From Thermodesulfobacterium hydrogeniphilum (lineage in GTDB: Bacteria; Desulfobacterota; Thermodesulfobacteria; Thermodesulfobacteriales; Thermodesulfobacteriaceae), in assembly GCF_000746255.1 (NCBI RefSeq), contig NZ_JQKW01000006.1, positions 186,001-250,000 of the forward strand: a DNA stretch of 64,000 nucleotides, given 5' to 3'. Under the pieces are notes generated by a model that did not search any database, had not been told where the DNA came from, and saw only the letters and a list, made by a program, of their open reading frames with translations. Of this stretch, positions 26,018 through 34,997 are shown in pieces (position 1 is the stretch's first letter; every line of letters begins with the position of its first letter). The translations under genes were made by a program, and so were the position numbers.

Positions 26018-27186
26018 GGTTTAGATTATATTTACTTTTTATAATAGTAAGTGTGATAAACCTTATTTGGTTTAAGTTTGTTGTAGCAAAAGAAGTGTGT
26101 TTTAAATGCCATAAAGTTGAAAAATTTAAGAGCAAACTTGTCCATTCTCCTGTAGCTAAAAAGGATTGTGAAGCATGCCATACACCTCATGTATCCAAGT
26201 TTAATAAACTTTTGATTGCAAAGGTTCCAGATATTTGTTATCAATGTCATCCCAATTTTTTAGAAGATATGCAGAAAGCTGAATGGGTTCATTCTCCTGT
26301 AGAAAAAGGAGAATGTTTGAAGTGTCATCAACCTCATGCAGGATATAGAGGTTTATTGAAAAAGTCAGAAAAAGCACAGTGTTTAACTTGTCATAAAAAA
26401 CTAAAAAAAGAATCATTTAAGTTTATTCATAAACCATTTAAAGAAGGTAAATGTCATATATGTCACAATCCTCATTTTTCTCAAAATTCATATCTTCTTA
26501 AGTTTAAGGAAGAGACGATATGTTTAAATTGTCATAAATTAGAAAAGATAAAAAGCACCCATAGATACTATTCCAAAAATATGGAATGTTTAAGCTGTCA
26601 TAATCCTCATGGAAGCAATAATGAGTATTTAATAAAACAGTATATGCATAAACCTTATGCTCAGAAAAATTGTAAAGTTTGTCACGAAAATCTTGCTAAG
26701 GGTTCTGATATGTGCTTTAGTTGCCATTCTGAGGTTAAAAAGGATTTCTTTAAAGTCCATACTCACTACTTACCTTCTAATAAAAAAGCATTTTGTTTAG
26801 ATTGTCATTCTCCTCACACTTCTGATTATAAAACACTTTTAAAAGGCTCTCCTTCATCTGTTTGTTTTAAATGTCATCCAGAAGCTTTAAAACAACAGAG
26901 AGATAGTCTTTATGTTCATCCTTCTCATGATCAGTGTCTTAATTGTCACAATGCTCATGGGTCTGAAACCTTGGGTATGCTTAAAGGAACACAGATTTCA
27001 ACCTGTGGAAGATGTCATAAAAGACATGTAAAATTTACCCATCCTATAGAAAAAGTGAAAGATCCGAGAAATGGGCAAACTCTTACCTGTATAACCTGCC
27101 ATGATCCTATGGGAACAGAGTTTAAAAATAATTTAAGATTAAATGGAGATAAAGAGCTATGCTTAGAGTGTCACAAAGGTTATTGA
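26014..27186 (+). CDS. Secreted 16-haem c-type cytochrome
   Basis: Start: GTG at 26014 has GGAGG six nt upstream and overlaps the preceding TGA. An in-frame ATG at 25996 would add six residues but has no ribosome-binding site. The product, about 390 residues, has a signal peptide and 16 CXXCH motifs: CFKCH, CEACH, CYQCH, CLKCH, CLTCH, CHICH, CLNCH, CLSCH, CKVCH, CFSCH, CLDCH, CFKCH, CLNCH, CGRCH, CITCH and CLECH. The same doubled-motif repeat as in the 26-haem protein is present (CHNPHGSNNEYL, CHSPHTSDYKTLLK), so the two likely share a repeat ancestor. Its end overlaps the next propeller gene by 28 nt if that gene starts at its first ATG. Confidence 0.93.
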   Translation: MRFRLYLLFIIVSVINLIWFKFVVAKEVCFKCHKVEKFKSKLVHSPVAKKDCEACHTPHVSKFNKLLIAKVPDICYQCHPNFLEDMQKAEWVHSPVEKGECLKCHQPHAGYRGLLKKSEKAQCLTCHKKLKKESFKFIHKPFKEGKCHICHNPHFSQNSYLLKFKEETICLNCHKLEKIKSTHRYYSKNMECLSCHNPHGSNNEYLIKQYMHKPYAQKNCKVCHENLAKGSDMCFSCHSEVKKDFFKVHTHYLPSNKKAFCLDCHSPHTSDYKTLLKGSPSSVCFKCHPEALKQQRDSLYVHPSHDQCLNCHNAHGSETLGMLKGTQISTCGRCHKRHVKFTHPIEKVKDPRNGQTLTCITCHDPMGTEFKNNLRLNGDKELCLECHKGY

Positions 27187-28040
27187 TAGGTTTATTTGTT
27201 CTTTTAAGTATTTTATTTTTTTGTAGAAAAGGAAGCTGTTGGGAGTGGATGCTAACATTGTATAAAGCACCAGATGGAACCAATCTCTATCATCCTATGA
27301 GTGCTATTTATGCTAAAAATAAATTTTATGTAGCAGATACAGGCAATAGCAGATTGATTTCTTATAATATTAAAGGAGAACCTTTGGTTGCAGTAAATCC
27401 AGGAGGAAAATTAAAAGCACCTTTAGATTTAACTTTTGATAAAATAGGTAATCTGTGGGTTGTAGAAAGATCAGATAATATGCTTTTAAAAATCAATTTT
27501 AAAGAAAAAAAAGTTGAATCTTTTAAGCTCTATTATAAAGGAAAAATTTTATTTCCTGAAAGAGTGAACTATGTAGGACCTTATTTATATGTGCTTGATA
27601 GAGAAACAGGAGGGGTTGCTTTTGTTAATATAGAAAATAAAAAACCTATGGTTGAAAAAATTTGGATTCCTAAGGAAAAAAATTTTTCAGGGTTTATAGA
27701 TTTTAAAGTAAAAAAAGATGGAATCTGGGCTCTTGAGAGAAATAGTTTTAAAGTTTTTTACTTGGATAAAAATGGCAAAGAAAAGGTATGGAATTTACCA
27801 GAAAGTTTGGTTTATCCCATTTCTATTGAGGTAACAGAAAATCATTTATTAGTTTTGGATAGATATTTAAGAAAAATATTTATTTTTGATTTAAAAAATA
27901 ATTTCAAACTTGCAGGGAGTTTTTTAGAACTTGGCTGGACAAAAGGTAAGGTTTATCTTCCTCGTGAAATAAAAATGAGCTTTTTGGGGCTCTTGATAGT
28001 TGATGAAGGAAATGGTAAGGTAGAAATATGGAAAAAGTAA
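27159..28040 (+). CDS. Secreted NHL-like beta-propeller protein
   Basis: The 293-residue protein has a hydrophobic signal (about 8-24) and beta-propeller repeats such as HPMSAIYAKNKFYVADTGNS, APLDLTFDKIGNLWVVERSD and YPISIEVTENHLLVLDRYLR. The ATG at 27159 lies inside the end of the 16-haem gene; a TTG at 27183 is an alternative start that would shorten the overlap. No enzyme active site is visible. It overlaps the downstream CX5CH cytochrome gene by 13 nt, so it may be a partner of that cytochrome, as the propeller at 16054 is next to a 12-haem protein. Confidence 0.78.
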   Translation: MLRVSQRLLIGLFVLLSILFFCRKGSCWEWMLTLYKAPDGTNLYHPMSAIYAKNKFYVADTGNSRLISYNIKGEPLVAVNPGGKLKAPLDLTFDKIGNLWVVERSDNMLLKINFKEKKVESFKLYYKGKILFPERVNYVGPYLYVLDRETGGVAFVNIENKKPMVEKIWIPKEKNFSGFIDFKVKKDGIWALERNSFKVFYLDKNGKEKVWNLPESLVYPISIEVTENHLLVLDRYLRKIFIFDLKNNFKLAGSFLELGWTKGKVYLPREIKMSFLGLLIVDEGNGKVEIWKK

Positions 28041-29119
28041 AAATAAGCTTGGGAATAATTGTAAGCTTATTTTTAATGATTTTATTCAATACTCAGGGTA
28101 TATGTAAAGTTACAGGTGTTTGCAGTAATTGTCATACCATGCATAATTCTCAAAATAACCAACCTATGGTTTATGGTAATTCTACCATTCCTATAAAAGC
28201 ACTATTAAGAAAGAACTGTTTAGAATGCCATACAGGGAAAAATACTGGTGATAATACAATTCCTTATGTTTTAGATACTTCAGAACCCGGTTATACATTT
28301 GGAGATGCTTCTGGTAGAGAAACTTTAGCAGGAGGTAATTTTTATTGGGTTTATAAAGGCAACTATAGAGATGGTCATAATGTAGCAGGACTGGATCCTG
28401 ACGATTCTTTATCTTCTCCGCCGGGGTTTGATTCAGCTTATAGAAATATTTCATGGTCAGGTCAACAGGTGACCTGTGCTGGAACTTATGGTTGTCATGG
28501 AGATCCTTCAAAAACAGATCCTATTGAAGCTGTTTTGGGAGCACATCATAAAAATGAACTTTGCAATGCCACTCTTGGGAATTGCGATGGTAGCACAGTA
28601 GCAAAAAGTTATAGATTTCTGTTAGGTGTCAAGGGAACAGAGGATCCTGATTGGGAATTACATCCTGATACCCTTCATCACAATGGATATTATGCAGTGG
28701 ATAATCCTACAGGAGGAACTGAAAATTCTGGATCTATTAACTGGCTATGTGGTCAGTGTCATGGAAATTTTCACTCAGATAATGGAGGTGCAAGTCCCTG
28801 GTTAAGGCATCCTACAGATTATGATATGAACAATGTGAAAAATAAAGAGTATGGTAACTATCCCAATATAGCTTTATTCTCTGGCAAATTAGGAGTTTCT
28901 GCAACTTATGATTATTTTGCTGATGTCCCTGTAGGTAATACTCAAGGGGTGGTTCTCAGTCAAGTTCTTCAAAATTCTGGTGATGCTATAGTTTTATGTG
29001 TTTCTTGTCATAGAGCTCATGGTTCACCTTACTGGAAAAGCTTAAGATGGGATTACAAAGGATGGCCAGGAAATGGTGAACTTAATGGTTGTAATGCATG
29101 CCATACTACAAAATATTAA
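28028..29119 (+). CDS. Secreted multihaem cytochrome with CX5CH motif (copy 2)
   Basis: The 363-residue paralogue of the protein at 14818-15966 has a signal peptide (about 1-26), five CXXCH motifs (CSNCH at 32, CLECH at 64, CGQCH, CVSCH, CNACH) and CAGTYGCH at 150-157, a CX5CH in the same position as in copy 1. Conserved blocks CSNCHTMHNSQN, GGNFYWVY, SYRFLLGVKG, WLRHPTDYDMNNV and CHRAHGSPY are shared. Histidines outside the haem motifs (GAHHKN, LHHNGYY, NFH) can act as distal ligands. It lies within the long operon, unlike copy 1, so the two copies may be used under different conditions. Confidence 0.9.
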   Translation: MEKVKISLGIIVSLFLMILFNTQGICKVTGVCSNCHTMHNSQNNQPMVYGNSTIPIKALLRKNCLECHTGKNTGDNTIPYVLDTSEPGYTFGDASGRETLAGGNFYWVYKGNYRDGHNVAGLDPDDSLSSPPGFDSAYRNISWSGQQVTCAGTYGCHGDPSKTDPIEAVLGAHHKNELCNATLGNCDGSTVAKSYRFLLGVKGTEDPDWELHPDTLHHNGYYAVDNPTGGTENSGSINWLCGQCHGNFHSDNGGASPWLRHPTDYDMNNVKNKEYGNYPNIALFSGKLGVSATYDYFADVPVGNTQGVVLSQVLQNSGDAIVLCVSCHRAHGSPYWKSLRWDYKGWPGNGELNGCNACHTTKY

Positions 29120-29134
29120 CAACATGTTAGAAAA

Positions 29135-30445
29135 ATGAGAAAAATTTTGTACCTTATAGCAATTTTTGTTTTACTTAAATTTCATTTATCTTTTGCTGGG
29201 CGAATTTCTGTATTTTGCAATCTTTATCATAACAGTGGAATAAATGCTGTAATGGAAATAAAGGAAATAACAATTCAAGGGGAAAGGGGATATCAGATTT
29301 TGGATCTTAAAAATTCTGAAATTTCAACTCAACTCCCTTTTTCTCAAACTTTGATTGCAACAGGTATAGTTCCTTCAGGAAAATATAATAAAATAAAAAT
29401 AGTTTTAAAGAAAGTTATTTTTGAAGGAAAAAATTTAAAAATTTCTCAAAAAATTATAGAGCTTCCTATAAGTTTTGAATTAAAAAAAGGTGATAGCAAA
29501 AGTTTATTTTTGAACTGGAATGTAGCTGAATCTTTTGGAAATGTTTTTTGCCCAAGATTTTATGTAAGTTTACCTTATAAACCTCTACCCGGAGAAAATT
29601 TGTTTGTTTTTTCCAAAGATACGGTTTGGATAATAGATCCTAACTTAAATCAAGTGATTTATTCATTTGGAATAACAGGAGAACCTCAAGGAGTAGCAGT
29701 AGATTTAAACAATAACAAAATTTATGTAGTTTGTAAAAAAGAAAAGGTAATTAAAGTTATTAATATGAATTCCTTTCAGGTGGTAGAAATTATTCCTATT
29801 CCACTTTTAAAGATTCCTCAATTTATAGCTCTTGGAGAAGAAGGAGAAGCTCTAATAACTTCACCAGAGGATTATATGATTTTGGTAATGGATCTCTCAA
29901 CAGGAGGCATAATTTCTCAAAGAAAGCTTAATTTTATGCCCTATGAAGCCTACTATTTGAAAAGCATTGGGAAATTTATAGTATCTTCTTATGATGAAGG
30001 AGCGGTTTATTTATATGATAGCAATTTATCTTCTGAAACAAGATTAACAGGAGGATTTAGAACTGAGGGATTTGTATCTGATGGAGAATTTCTGTATCTT
30101 ACAGACACTCAGGGAGGAGTTCATGTGTATATTTTGCCTCAGCTTCAATACAGAGGTAAAATTAATGCCTGTGATAGTACTTTAAGAGGGATTTCAGCAG
30201 ATGATAAAATTTTTATTACCTGTAGAGAAGGAAAGGTGATTTTAATAAGTCAAGGGGGTTATGTTGAAAGAACTATAGAGACTGAAGGAAAGATTTTTGC
30301 TATAGTATATCTTCCCAAGAAAAAGTGGATTTATGTAGGATTTAGTGAAGAAGATGCTATTGGAGTGATAGATCTTGTCAGGGAAAAATTTTTAGGCAAA
30401 ATAAGTATTGGAGGGATACCCCGTGAGCTGGCTTCAAGTGATTAA
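29135..30445 (+). CDS. Secreted YVTN/YncE-like beta-propeller protein
   Basis: The 436-residue protein has a signal peptide (1-21). An N-terminal beta domain of about 130 residues (RISVFCNLYHNSGINAVMEI onward) resembles a DUF4382-like immunoglobulin-type fold, but I am not sure. From about 160 a propeller follows with YVTN-like repeats: NLFVFSKDTVWIIDPNLNQV, GVAVDLNNNKIYVVCKKEKV, FLYLTDTQGGVHVYIL and KWIYVGFSEEDAIGVIDL. It overlaps the next cytochrome gene by about 23 nt. It is the third propeller of the cluster. The role is unknown; surface attachment or complex scaffolding is possible. Confidence 0.76.
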   Translation: MRKILYLIAIFVLLKFHLSFAGRISVFCNLYHNSGINAVMEIKEITIQGERGYQILDLKNSEISTQLPFSQTLIATGIVPSGKYNKIKIVLKKVIFEGKNLKISQKIIELPISFELKKGDSKSLFLNWNVAESFGNVFCPRFYVSLPYKPLPGENLFVFSKDTVWIIDPNLNQVIYSFGITGEPQGVAVDLNNNKIYVVCKKEKVIKVINMNSFQVVEIIPIPLLKIPQFIALGEEGEALITSPEDYMILVMDLSTGGIISQRKLNFMPYEAYYLKSIGKFIVSSYDEGAVYLYDSNLSSETRLTGGFRTEGFVSDGEFLYLTDTQGGVHVYILPQLQYRGKINACDSTLRGISADDKIFITCREGKVILISQGGYVERTIETEGKIFAIVYLPKKKWIYVGFSEEDAIGVIDLVREKFLGKISIGGIPRELASSD

Positions 30446-31742
30446 AAAAGCCCTTTTTGTTTTGAGTTTTTTATTTATAGTTTTTTATTTTTATAATTAT
30501 GCAAATTCTGAATCATATTTAAATTCAGCTCATGGGAATGGAACTTATGGAGTAAAAAGAGATGTAACAGAGTTGTCAGATTATTCACAGGGAAATTGTG
30601 CCCATTGTCATGAAATGCATGGAAGTATTAATGGAAATGAACCCAGTCCAGCAGGTGGTAGCCCTTCTCCTTGGGCGTTATTTGCTGACAATTTTAATAA
30701 TGGAACTACCACAGGACCTTACTCTCAAAGTGATGATTTTTGCTTTTATTGTCATGGTCCCTCTTCTCTCCAGTCAAATGGAATTACAAATTATGATTAT
30801 AGTCAAACTTTTGGAGGTGCACCTCAAAATTTAAACGCTACTAATATTATGGATGCTTTTAACCAGCTTTCTTATCACAATTTGTACGATATTTGGAATT
30901 TTGCTAAACAAAATTTTTCTTTTTTTAAAGAAAGTTCCAATCCATGCGTAGCATGCCATAATATTCATATTGCTCAGAGAAGTTGCGGAAAACCTGAAGG
31001 ATCTTTTAATCCTTCATATTCAGCTATTTCTAAACCATCTGATCATGCTCATTTATGGGGAGACAATGATACAGAAAGGATGAATTATTATGCTAGTGGT
31101 TATACTTATCAAGCACCTTACTGGTGTGGTACTACAACTTATTATGAACCTGCTGGTGATACTACTTATGATGGGTCTAATATGCCTGATTATGTCACTT
31201 TCTGCACAGATTGTCATAATAATTCAAATGAAATTTATAGCACTACCTTAGGTCGTAATCTTTATAAAATTGATTGGGAGACTACAGGTGGGGAGAGTGG
31301 AGGTGATAAACATGGAAAAAATACAGCTACTGTTAGCACAAATCTTAAGGCTCCATATAACAACGCTACAGGTTTTGTAGTTTCTTGTTTAGATTGCCAT
31401 GAGCCTCATGGTGCACCAAATGTAATGTTAATCAGACGAGAAGTTAATGGTGAGAAGCTGCCTGGAAATATTACTACTTTAGATACTTCTAACTGGGCTT
31501 ATTTATGTGGACGTTGCCATAAGGATGATTCATATTATGGAGGATCCGCTGGTGAGTTTGAATACATTCACCATTTAGATACTAATGATGCACCATACCC
31601 CGGACCTCCTAAGTCATGTGGTACATGTCATGATTGGGATCATGCACCTATTAAATGCAATAAATGTCATTTTCATGGAGGAGATGATAGCTGGTTGCAA
31701 AATGTTTATCCTTCTGAATATACAGGAAGAAGATGTTTTTAA
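30423..31742 (+). CDS. Secreted octahaem c-type cytochrome
   Basis: I choose GTG at 30423, 7 nt after GGAGGG; a TTG at 30408 is in frame but lies at the ribosome-binding site. The product of about 439 residues has a signal peptide and eight CXXCH motifs: CAHCH, CFYCH, CVACH, CTDCH, CLDCH, CGRCH, CGTCH and CNKCH. SYLNSAHGNGTYGVKR followed by GNCAHCHEMHGS near the N-terminus is a block I associate with large-spacer cytochromes of metal-reducing bacteria, from memory only. The spacers are rich in Gly, Asn, Tyr and Ser, as expected for an extracellular protein. It is the last gene of the cytochrome operon and converges on thi4. Confidence 0.9.
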   Translation: MSWLQVIKKALFVLSFLFIVFYFYNYANSESYLNSAHGNGTYGVKRDVTELSDYSQGNCAHCHEMHGSINGNEPSPAGGSPSPWALFADNFNNGTTTGPYSQSDDFCFYCHGPSSLQSNGITNYDYSQTFGGAPQNLNATNIMDAFNQLSYHNLYDIWNFAKQNFSFFKESSNPCVACHNIHIAQRSCGKPEGSFNPSYSAISKPSDHAHLWGDNDTERMNYYASGYTYQAPYWCGTTTYYEPAGDTTYDGSNMPDYVTFCTDCHNNSNEIYSTTLGRNLYKIDWETTGGESGGDKHGKNTATVSTNLKAPYNNATGFVVSCLDCHEPHGAPNVMLIRREVNGEKLPGNITTLDTSNWAYLCGRCHKDDSYYGGSAGEFEYIHHLDTNDAPYPGPPKSCGTCHDWDHAPIKCNKCHFHGGDDSWLQNVYPSEYTGRRCF

Positions 31743-31750
31743 TCTAATTT

Positions 31751-32515
31751 TTACCCCTTTAAATCCTTTTCAATAATTTCTGCTATTTTTTTACCGCTTC
31801 TGAGCATACCACCAAAAATAGGACCCATTCTGGGAAGACCAAAGATTTCACAAACCGCTATACCTGTTACATAAAGACCTTCTGCCACTTTATTGGTGTA
31901 ATCCACCACCAGTTTTTCTGAAGTTTCACTCCAGTTAGACCTTGTTCCTTTAATATTTATATTAAGCTCTGGATTCTTTTCTGCTGCAATTCTAATGATC
32001 TCTGCATCATGTCCTGTGGCATCCACCAAGGCTTTAGAATGAGTATATAAAGGATCAACATGAAGTCCTGCTATTTCTATGGCACTCCATTTCCAGAGAA
32101 CCCCTACTACCTTTGGTGGATCTTCTCTTACTATCACATCTTCTACATCAACTCCTAAAAAAATTTTAGCACCTGCCTCAAGAGCTCCTGTGGCAAGTTT
32201 AGCAATAAGCTCTGCAGGATCTATGATATATAAATTATTATCCGCCCTTTTATATCTTATTTTGAAATCATTTATAATAGAAAGAGCCTCTTCCTGAACT
32301 ACAACCTTGGGGATCATATTACCACCACCACCAATGCCACCACCAAAAGAAAGTCTTCTTTCATAAATTAAAGTCTTAAATCCTTTTTCTGCTAAATATT
32401 TTGCTGCTGTAAGACCAGAGGGACCTGCTCCAACAATAAGCACATCCACATCACTATATTCATAGAGATCCTCTAAACCATATTTTATAATAGCCTTTTG
32501 AATTTCCAGTTCCAT
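31751..32515 (-). CDS. thi4: Thi4-family thiazole synthase, sulfide-dependent type
   Basis: Thi4 enzymes make the thiazole moiety of thiamin from NAD, glycine and sulfur. At 254 residues it is prokaryotic size. FAD/NAD-binding VDVLIVGAGPSGLTAAKYLA lies near residue 23, FGGGIGGGGNMIP near 57, and RMGPIFGGMLRSGKKIAEII at the C-terminus. Yeast Thi4 sacrifices a cysteine as sulfur donor; here my alignment places His152 (GLHVDP) at that position, as in archaeal catalytic enzymes that use free sulfide and Fe(II). This fits an anaerobe in a sulfidic setting. Archaeal relatives annotated as ribose-1,5-bisphosphate isomerase are an alternative name. It is a single gene converging on the octahaem cytochrome gene. 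Confidence 0.88.
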   Translation of the reverse strand: MELEIQKAIIKYGLEDLYEYSDVDVLIVGAGPSGLTAAKYLAEKGFKTLIYERRLSFGGGIGGGGNMIPKVVVQEEALSIINDFKIRYKRADNNLYIIDPAELIAKLATGALEAGAKIFLGVDVEDVIVREDPPKVVGVLWKWSAIEIAGLHVDPLYTHSKALVDATGHDAEIIRIAAEKNPELNINIKGTRSNWSETSEKLVVDYTNKVAEGLYVTGIAVCEIFGLPRMGPIFGGMLRSGKKIAEIIEKDLKG

Positions 32516-32599
32516 CTTTAAACAGCCTCCTTTTTAAAATTTTTAAATATATTTTAAATCTCTTTTTGTAAAAGATGTTAATTAGTGAAAAAAAATACA

Positions 32600-33976
32600 T
32601 TAATTAATTATATTCCACTTTTTAAGTTTTAGACTAAGGGTTTTTCTATCAATTCCGAGCTTTTTAGAGGCAAGACTTTTATTCCAGTTTAAGGCTTTTA
32701 GAACTTTTAAAATGTAATTTTTTTCCACTTCTTCAAGAGGTAATATATTTTCTGAATCTATTGTTTCTTCTGATGTATTAGAGGCTTTTTTAGAGGGAAT
32801 TTCAAAATCTGCTAATATTAAATCTTTTTTTGTTATTATATTTTTGGTGGAAAAAATGACAATTCTTTCTATCAAATGCTTCAATTCTCTAACATTGCCA
32901 GGCCAGTCATAATTTAAAAATATATTCATTGCTTCTGAAGAAAAACTTTTAATATTTTTATTGAATTTTTTAGAATAGTAATTTAAAAAATAATTGGCTA
33001 AAAGAGGAATATCTCCTTTTCTTTCTCTTAAGGGTGGTAAATGAAAATGAACTACATTAAGTCTATAATAAAGATCCTCTCTAAAATTTCCTTTTTTAAC
33101 TTCTTCTTTTAAATTCTTATTAGTGGCAGCAATAATTCTTAAATTAGCTTTTATAATTTTATTGCTCCCTACAGGACAGAATTCTTTTTCATCTATAACT
33201 TTTAAAAGCTTAGCTTGAAGGTCAAGAGGAATATTTCCAATTTCATCTAAAAACAAAATGCCTCCTTGAGCAAGTTCAATTTTTCCTATTTTAGAAGTAT
33301 GAGCTCCTGTAAAAGCACCTTTTACATGCCCAAAAAGTTCGCTTTCAAATAAGGTGGGAACAATAGATCCACAGTCTACACATACAAAAGGACCTTTGTA
33401 AATGAGATCCATTTCATGAATTTTCTTTGCCAAAAGACCTTTTCCAGTGCCTGATTCTCCTGTGATTAAAATATTAGAATCTGTAGTTGCAATTATTTTG
33501 GCTTTTTCCAAAACCTGTTTTATTTTTGGATCTTCTCCAATAAAAAGAGCCTGTTCCTCTTTTTCTTTTAAACTCAGCTTTAAATAAAGATTTTCTAAAG
33601 TGAGTTTTTTCTTTTCTATAGCCTTTTCTAAAGCCAACTTGGCTTGATAAATAGAAAAAGGTTTTTCTAAAAAGTCAAAAGCCCCCAATTTTATAGCTGA
33701 AACAGCGGTTTCTATGTTTCCATAAGCAGAGATTACTATTATCTGACTTTCAAGATTTAATTCTAAAAACTCTTTTAAAAGATCCAGACCATTTCCATCT
33801 GGTAATTTCAAGTCTAAAAACACTACATCGTATTCATATTTGGAAAACAGATCCAGAGCCTCTTTTTTGGAAGAGGCAGAATCTACAGAATATCCCTCTT
33901 TTTTAAAAAAATGGGATAAACTTTCTCTGATATCTATTTCATCATCAACTACCAGAATTTTGCCTTTATACTTCAT
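32600..33976 (-). CDS. NtrC-family sigma54-dependent response regulator
   Basis: The 458-residue protein has three domains. The receiver (1-120) has DD at 11-12 and phosphoacceptor Asp55 in FLDLKLPDG. The AAA+ domain (about 145-385) has Walker A GESGTGKG, the sigma54-contact loop GAFTGA and Walker B ILFLDEIGN. The C-terminus is a Fis-type helix-turn-helix, NKSLASKKLGIDRKTLSLKL. It activates sigma54 promoters after phosphorylation by the kinase encoded just upstream (11-nt overlap). Targets cannot be assigned; I found no convincing -24/-12 site in the window. It is the last gene of the recN operon. Confidence 0.94.
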   Translation of the reverse strand: MKYKGKILVVDDEIDIRESLSHFFKKEGYSVDSASSKKEALDLFSKYEYDVVFLDLKLPDGNGLDLLKEFLELNLESQIIVISAYGNIETAVSAIKLGAFDFLEKPFSIYQAKLALEKAIEKKKLTLENLYLKLSLKEKEEQALFIGEDPKIKQVLEKAKIIATTDSNILITGESGTGKGLLAKKIHEMDLIYKGPFVCVDCGSIVPTLFESELFGHVKGAFTGAHTSKIGKIELAQGGILFLDEIGNIPLDLQAKLLKVIDEKEFCPVGSNKIIKANLRIIAATNKNLKEEVKKGNFREDLYYRLNVVHFHLPPLRERKGDIPLLANYFLNYYSKKFNKNIKSFSSEAMNIFLNYDWPGNVRELKHLIERIVIFSTKNIITKKDLILADFEIPSKKASNTSEETIDSENILPLEEVEKNYILKVLKALNWNKSLASKKLGIDRKTLSLKLKKWNIIN

Positions 33977-34997
33977 CTTCTCTTAATGCCTCTCTGGTAT
34001 ATAAAGGAAAAGAAATTTCAAAACAGGCTCCACCTTCTCTTGAATTGTATACTTTTACTTTACCTCTATGGTTTTTAATAATTCCATAACATACCGAAAG
34101 CCCCAATCCTGTTCCCTCATTTTTATCTTTTGTAGTAAAAAAGGGATCAAAAATAAAAGGCATAACCTTTGATGGAATTCCTGGCCCTGTGTCTTTTATT
34201 TTAATGAATATATTATCATTTTTTATAAAAGTTTCCACAGTTATTTCTCCATAACCCTTCATAGCCTCAGCAGCATTAATAAAAATATTAAAAAACACCT
34301 GTTCAATCTGTGTTCTATTAGCATAGATTTTTGGTAATTTGTCATATAAATTCCAGTTCATCTTAATATTTTTAAAAATTTCATAACCTGAGAGAACCTG
34401 AAAAACCTTTTTAGCAGATTCATTTATATCCACCCATTCTTTGTTTTCTTTTTCTGGTTTTCCAAAACTTAAAAGACTTGTTGTTATATTTTTGCATCTG
34501 TTGGTTAAATGTATTATTCTGTCTAACCATTCTGTATAAGCAGAATTAGGAGGCAATTCATCTTTTAACATAGTAGCATAAAGTAAAATTCCACTTAAAG
34601 GATTTTTTAATTCGTGAGAAATTTCACCTGCAAGTTTCCCCAGGCTTGCCAATCTTTCTGTATTAAACCAATAAGGAAATTTTAACCATTCTTTTTCTTC
34701 AATAAAAATATGTAGTGTATATCCATAATTAAAAGGAATATTGAATAAATAATAAAACTGATTTTCAAAAGTGAAAAAAGTTAATCCTGATTCATTAAAA
34801 ACAGGCCCAAACAGGTCTTCTAAAAAAATTGCCTCTTCATCTTTTAAAAAATAGATAAAATTTTTTAAAAAAGAAGAATTGTATTCCACAATTCTATGTT
34901 TATTAGTATCCTGAATATTTTCCTTTAAGGAAATAACACAGGAATATTTTATCTTTTCCAGATTTTCTTTTGTAATAGTATAACTACTTTTCTTCAT
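33966..34997 (-). CDS. Soluble sensor histidine kinase
   Basis: The 343-residue protein has no predicted membrane segment and an N-terminal sensor region of about 115 residues that may be PAS-like. The dimerisation/phosphoacceptor helix has LASLGKLAGEISHELKNPLS with His128. The HATPase domain has an N box (FFNIFINAAEAMKG), a G1 box (IKDTGPGIP) and EGTGLGLSVCYGI. It is the cognate kinase of the downstream NtrC-family regulator, which it overlaps. It overlaps mpl upstream by 14 nt. The mix with a peptidoglycan-recycling gene hints at a cell-envelope signal, but this is only positional. Confidence 0.9.
   Translation of the reverse strand: MKKSSYTITKENLEKIKYSCVISLKENIQDTNKHRIVEYNSSFLKNFIYFLKDEEAIFLEDLFGPVFNESGLTFFTFENQFYYLFNIPFNYGYTLHIFIEEKEWLKFPYWFNTERLASLGKLAGEISHELKNPLSGILLYATMLKDELPPNSAYTEWLDRIIHLTNRCKNITTSLLSFGKPEKENKEWVDINESAKKVFQVLSGYEIFKNIKMNWNLYDKLPKIYANRTQIEQVFFNIFINAAEAMKGYGEITVETFIKNDNIFIKIKDTGPGIPSKVMPFIFDPFFTTKDKNEGTGLGLSVCYGIIKNHRGKVKVYNSREGGACFEISFPLYTREALREDEV

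Noticed and set aside
24113-27186. Tandem repeats suggestive of a CRISPR array or minisatellite
   Set aside because: The periodicity comes from protein-level CXXCH repeats; nucleotide spacers and repeats are not regular in length or sequence.
28191-28511. 106-codon minus-strand frame opposite the CX5CH cytochrome
   Set aside because: Overlaps a gene with clear haem motifs and has no start signal or motif of its own.
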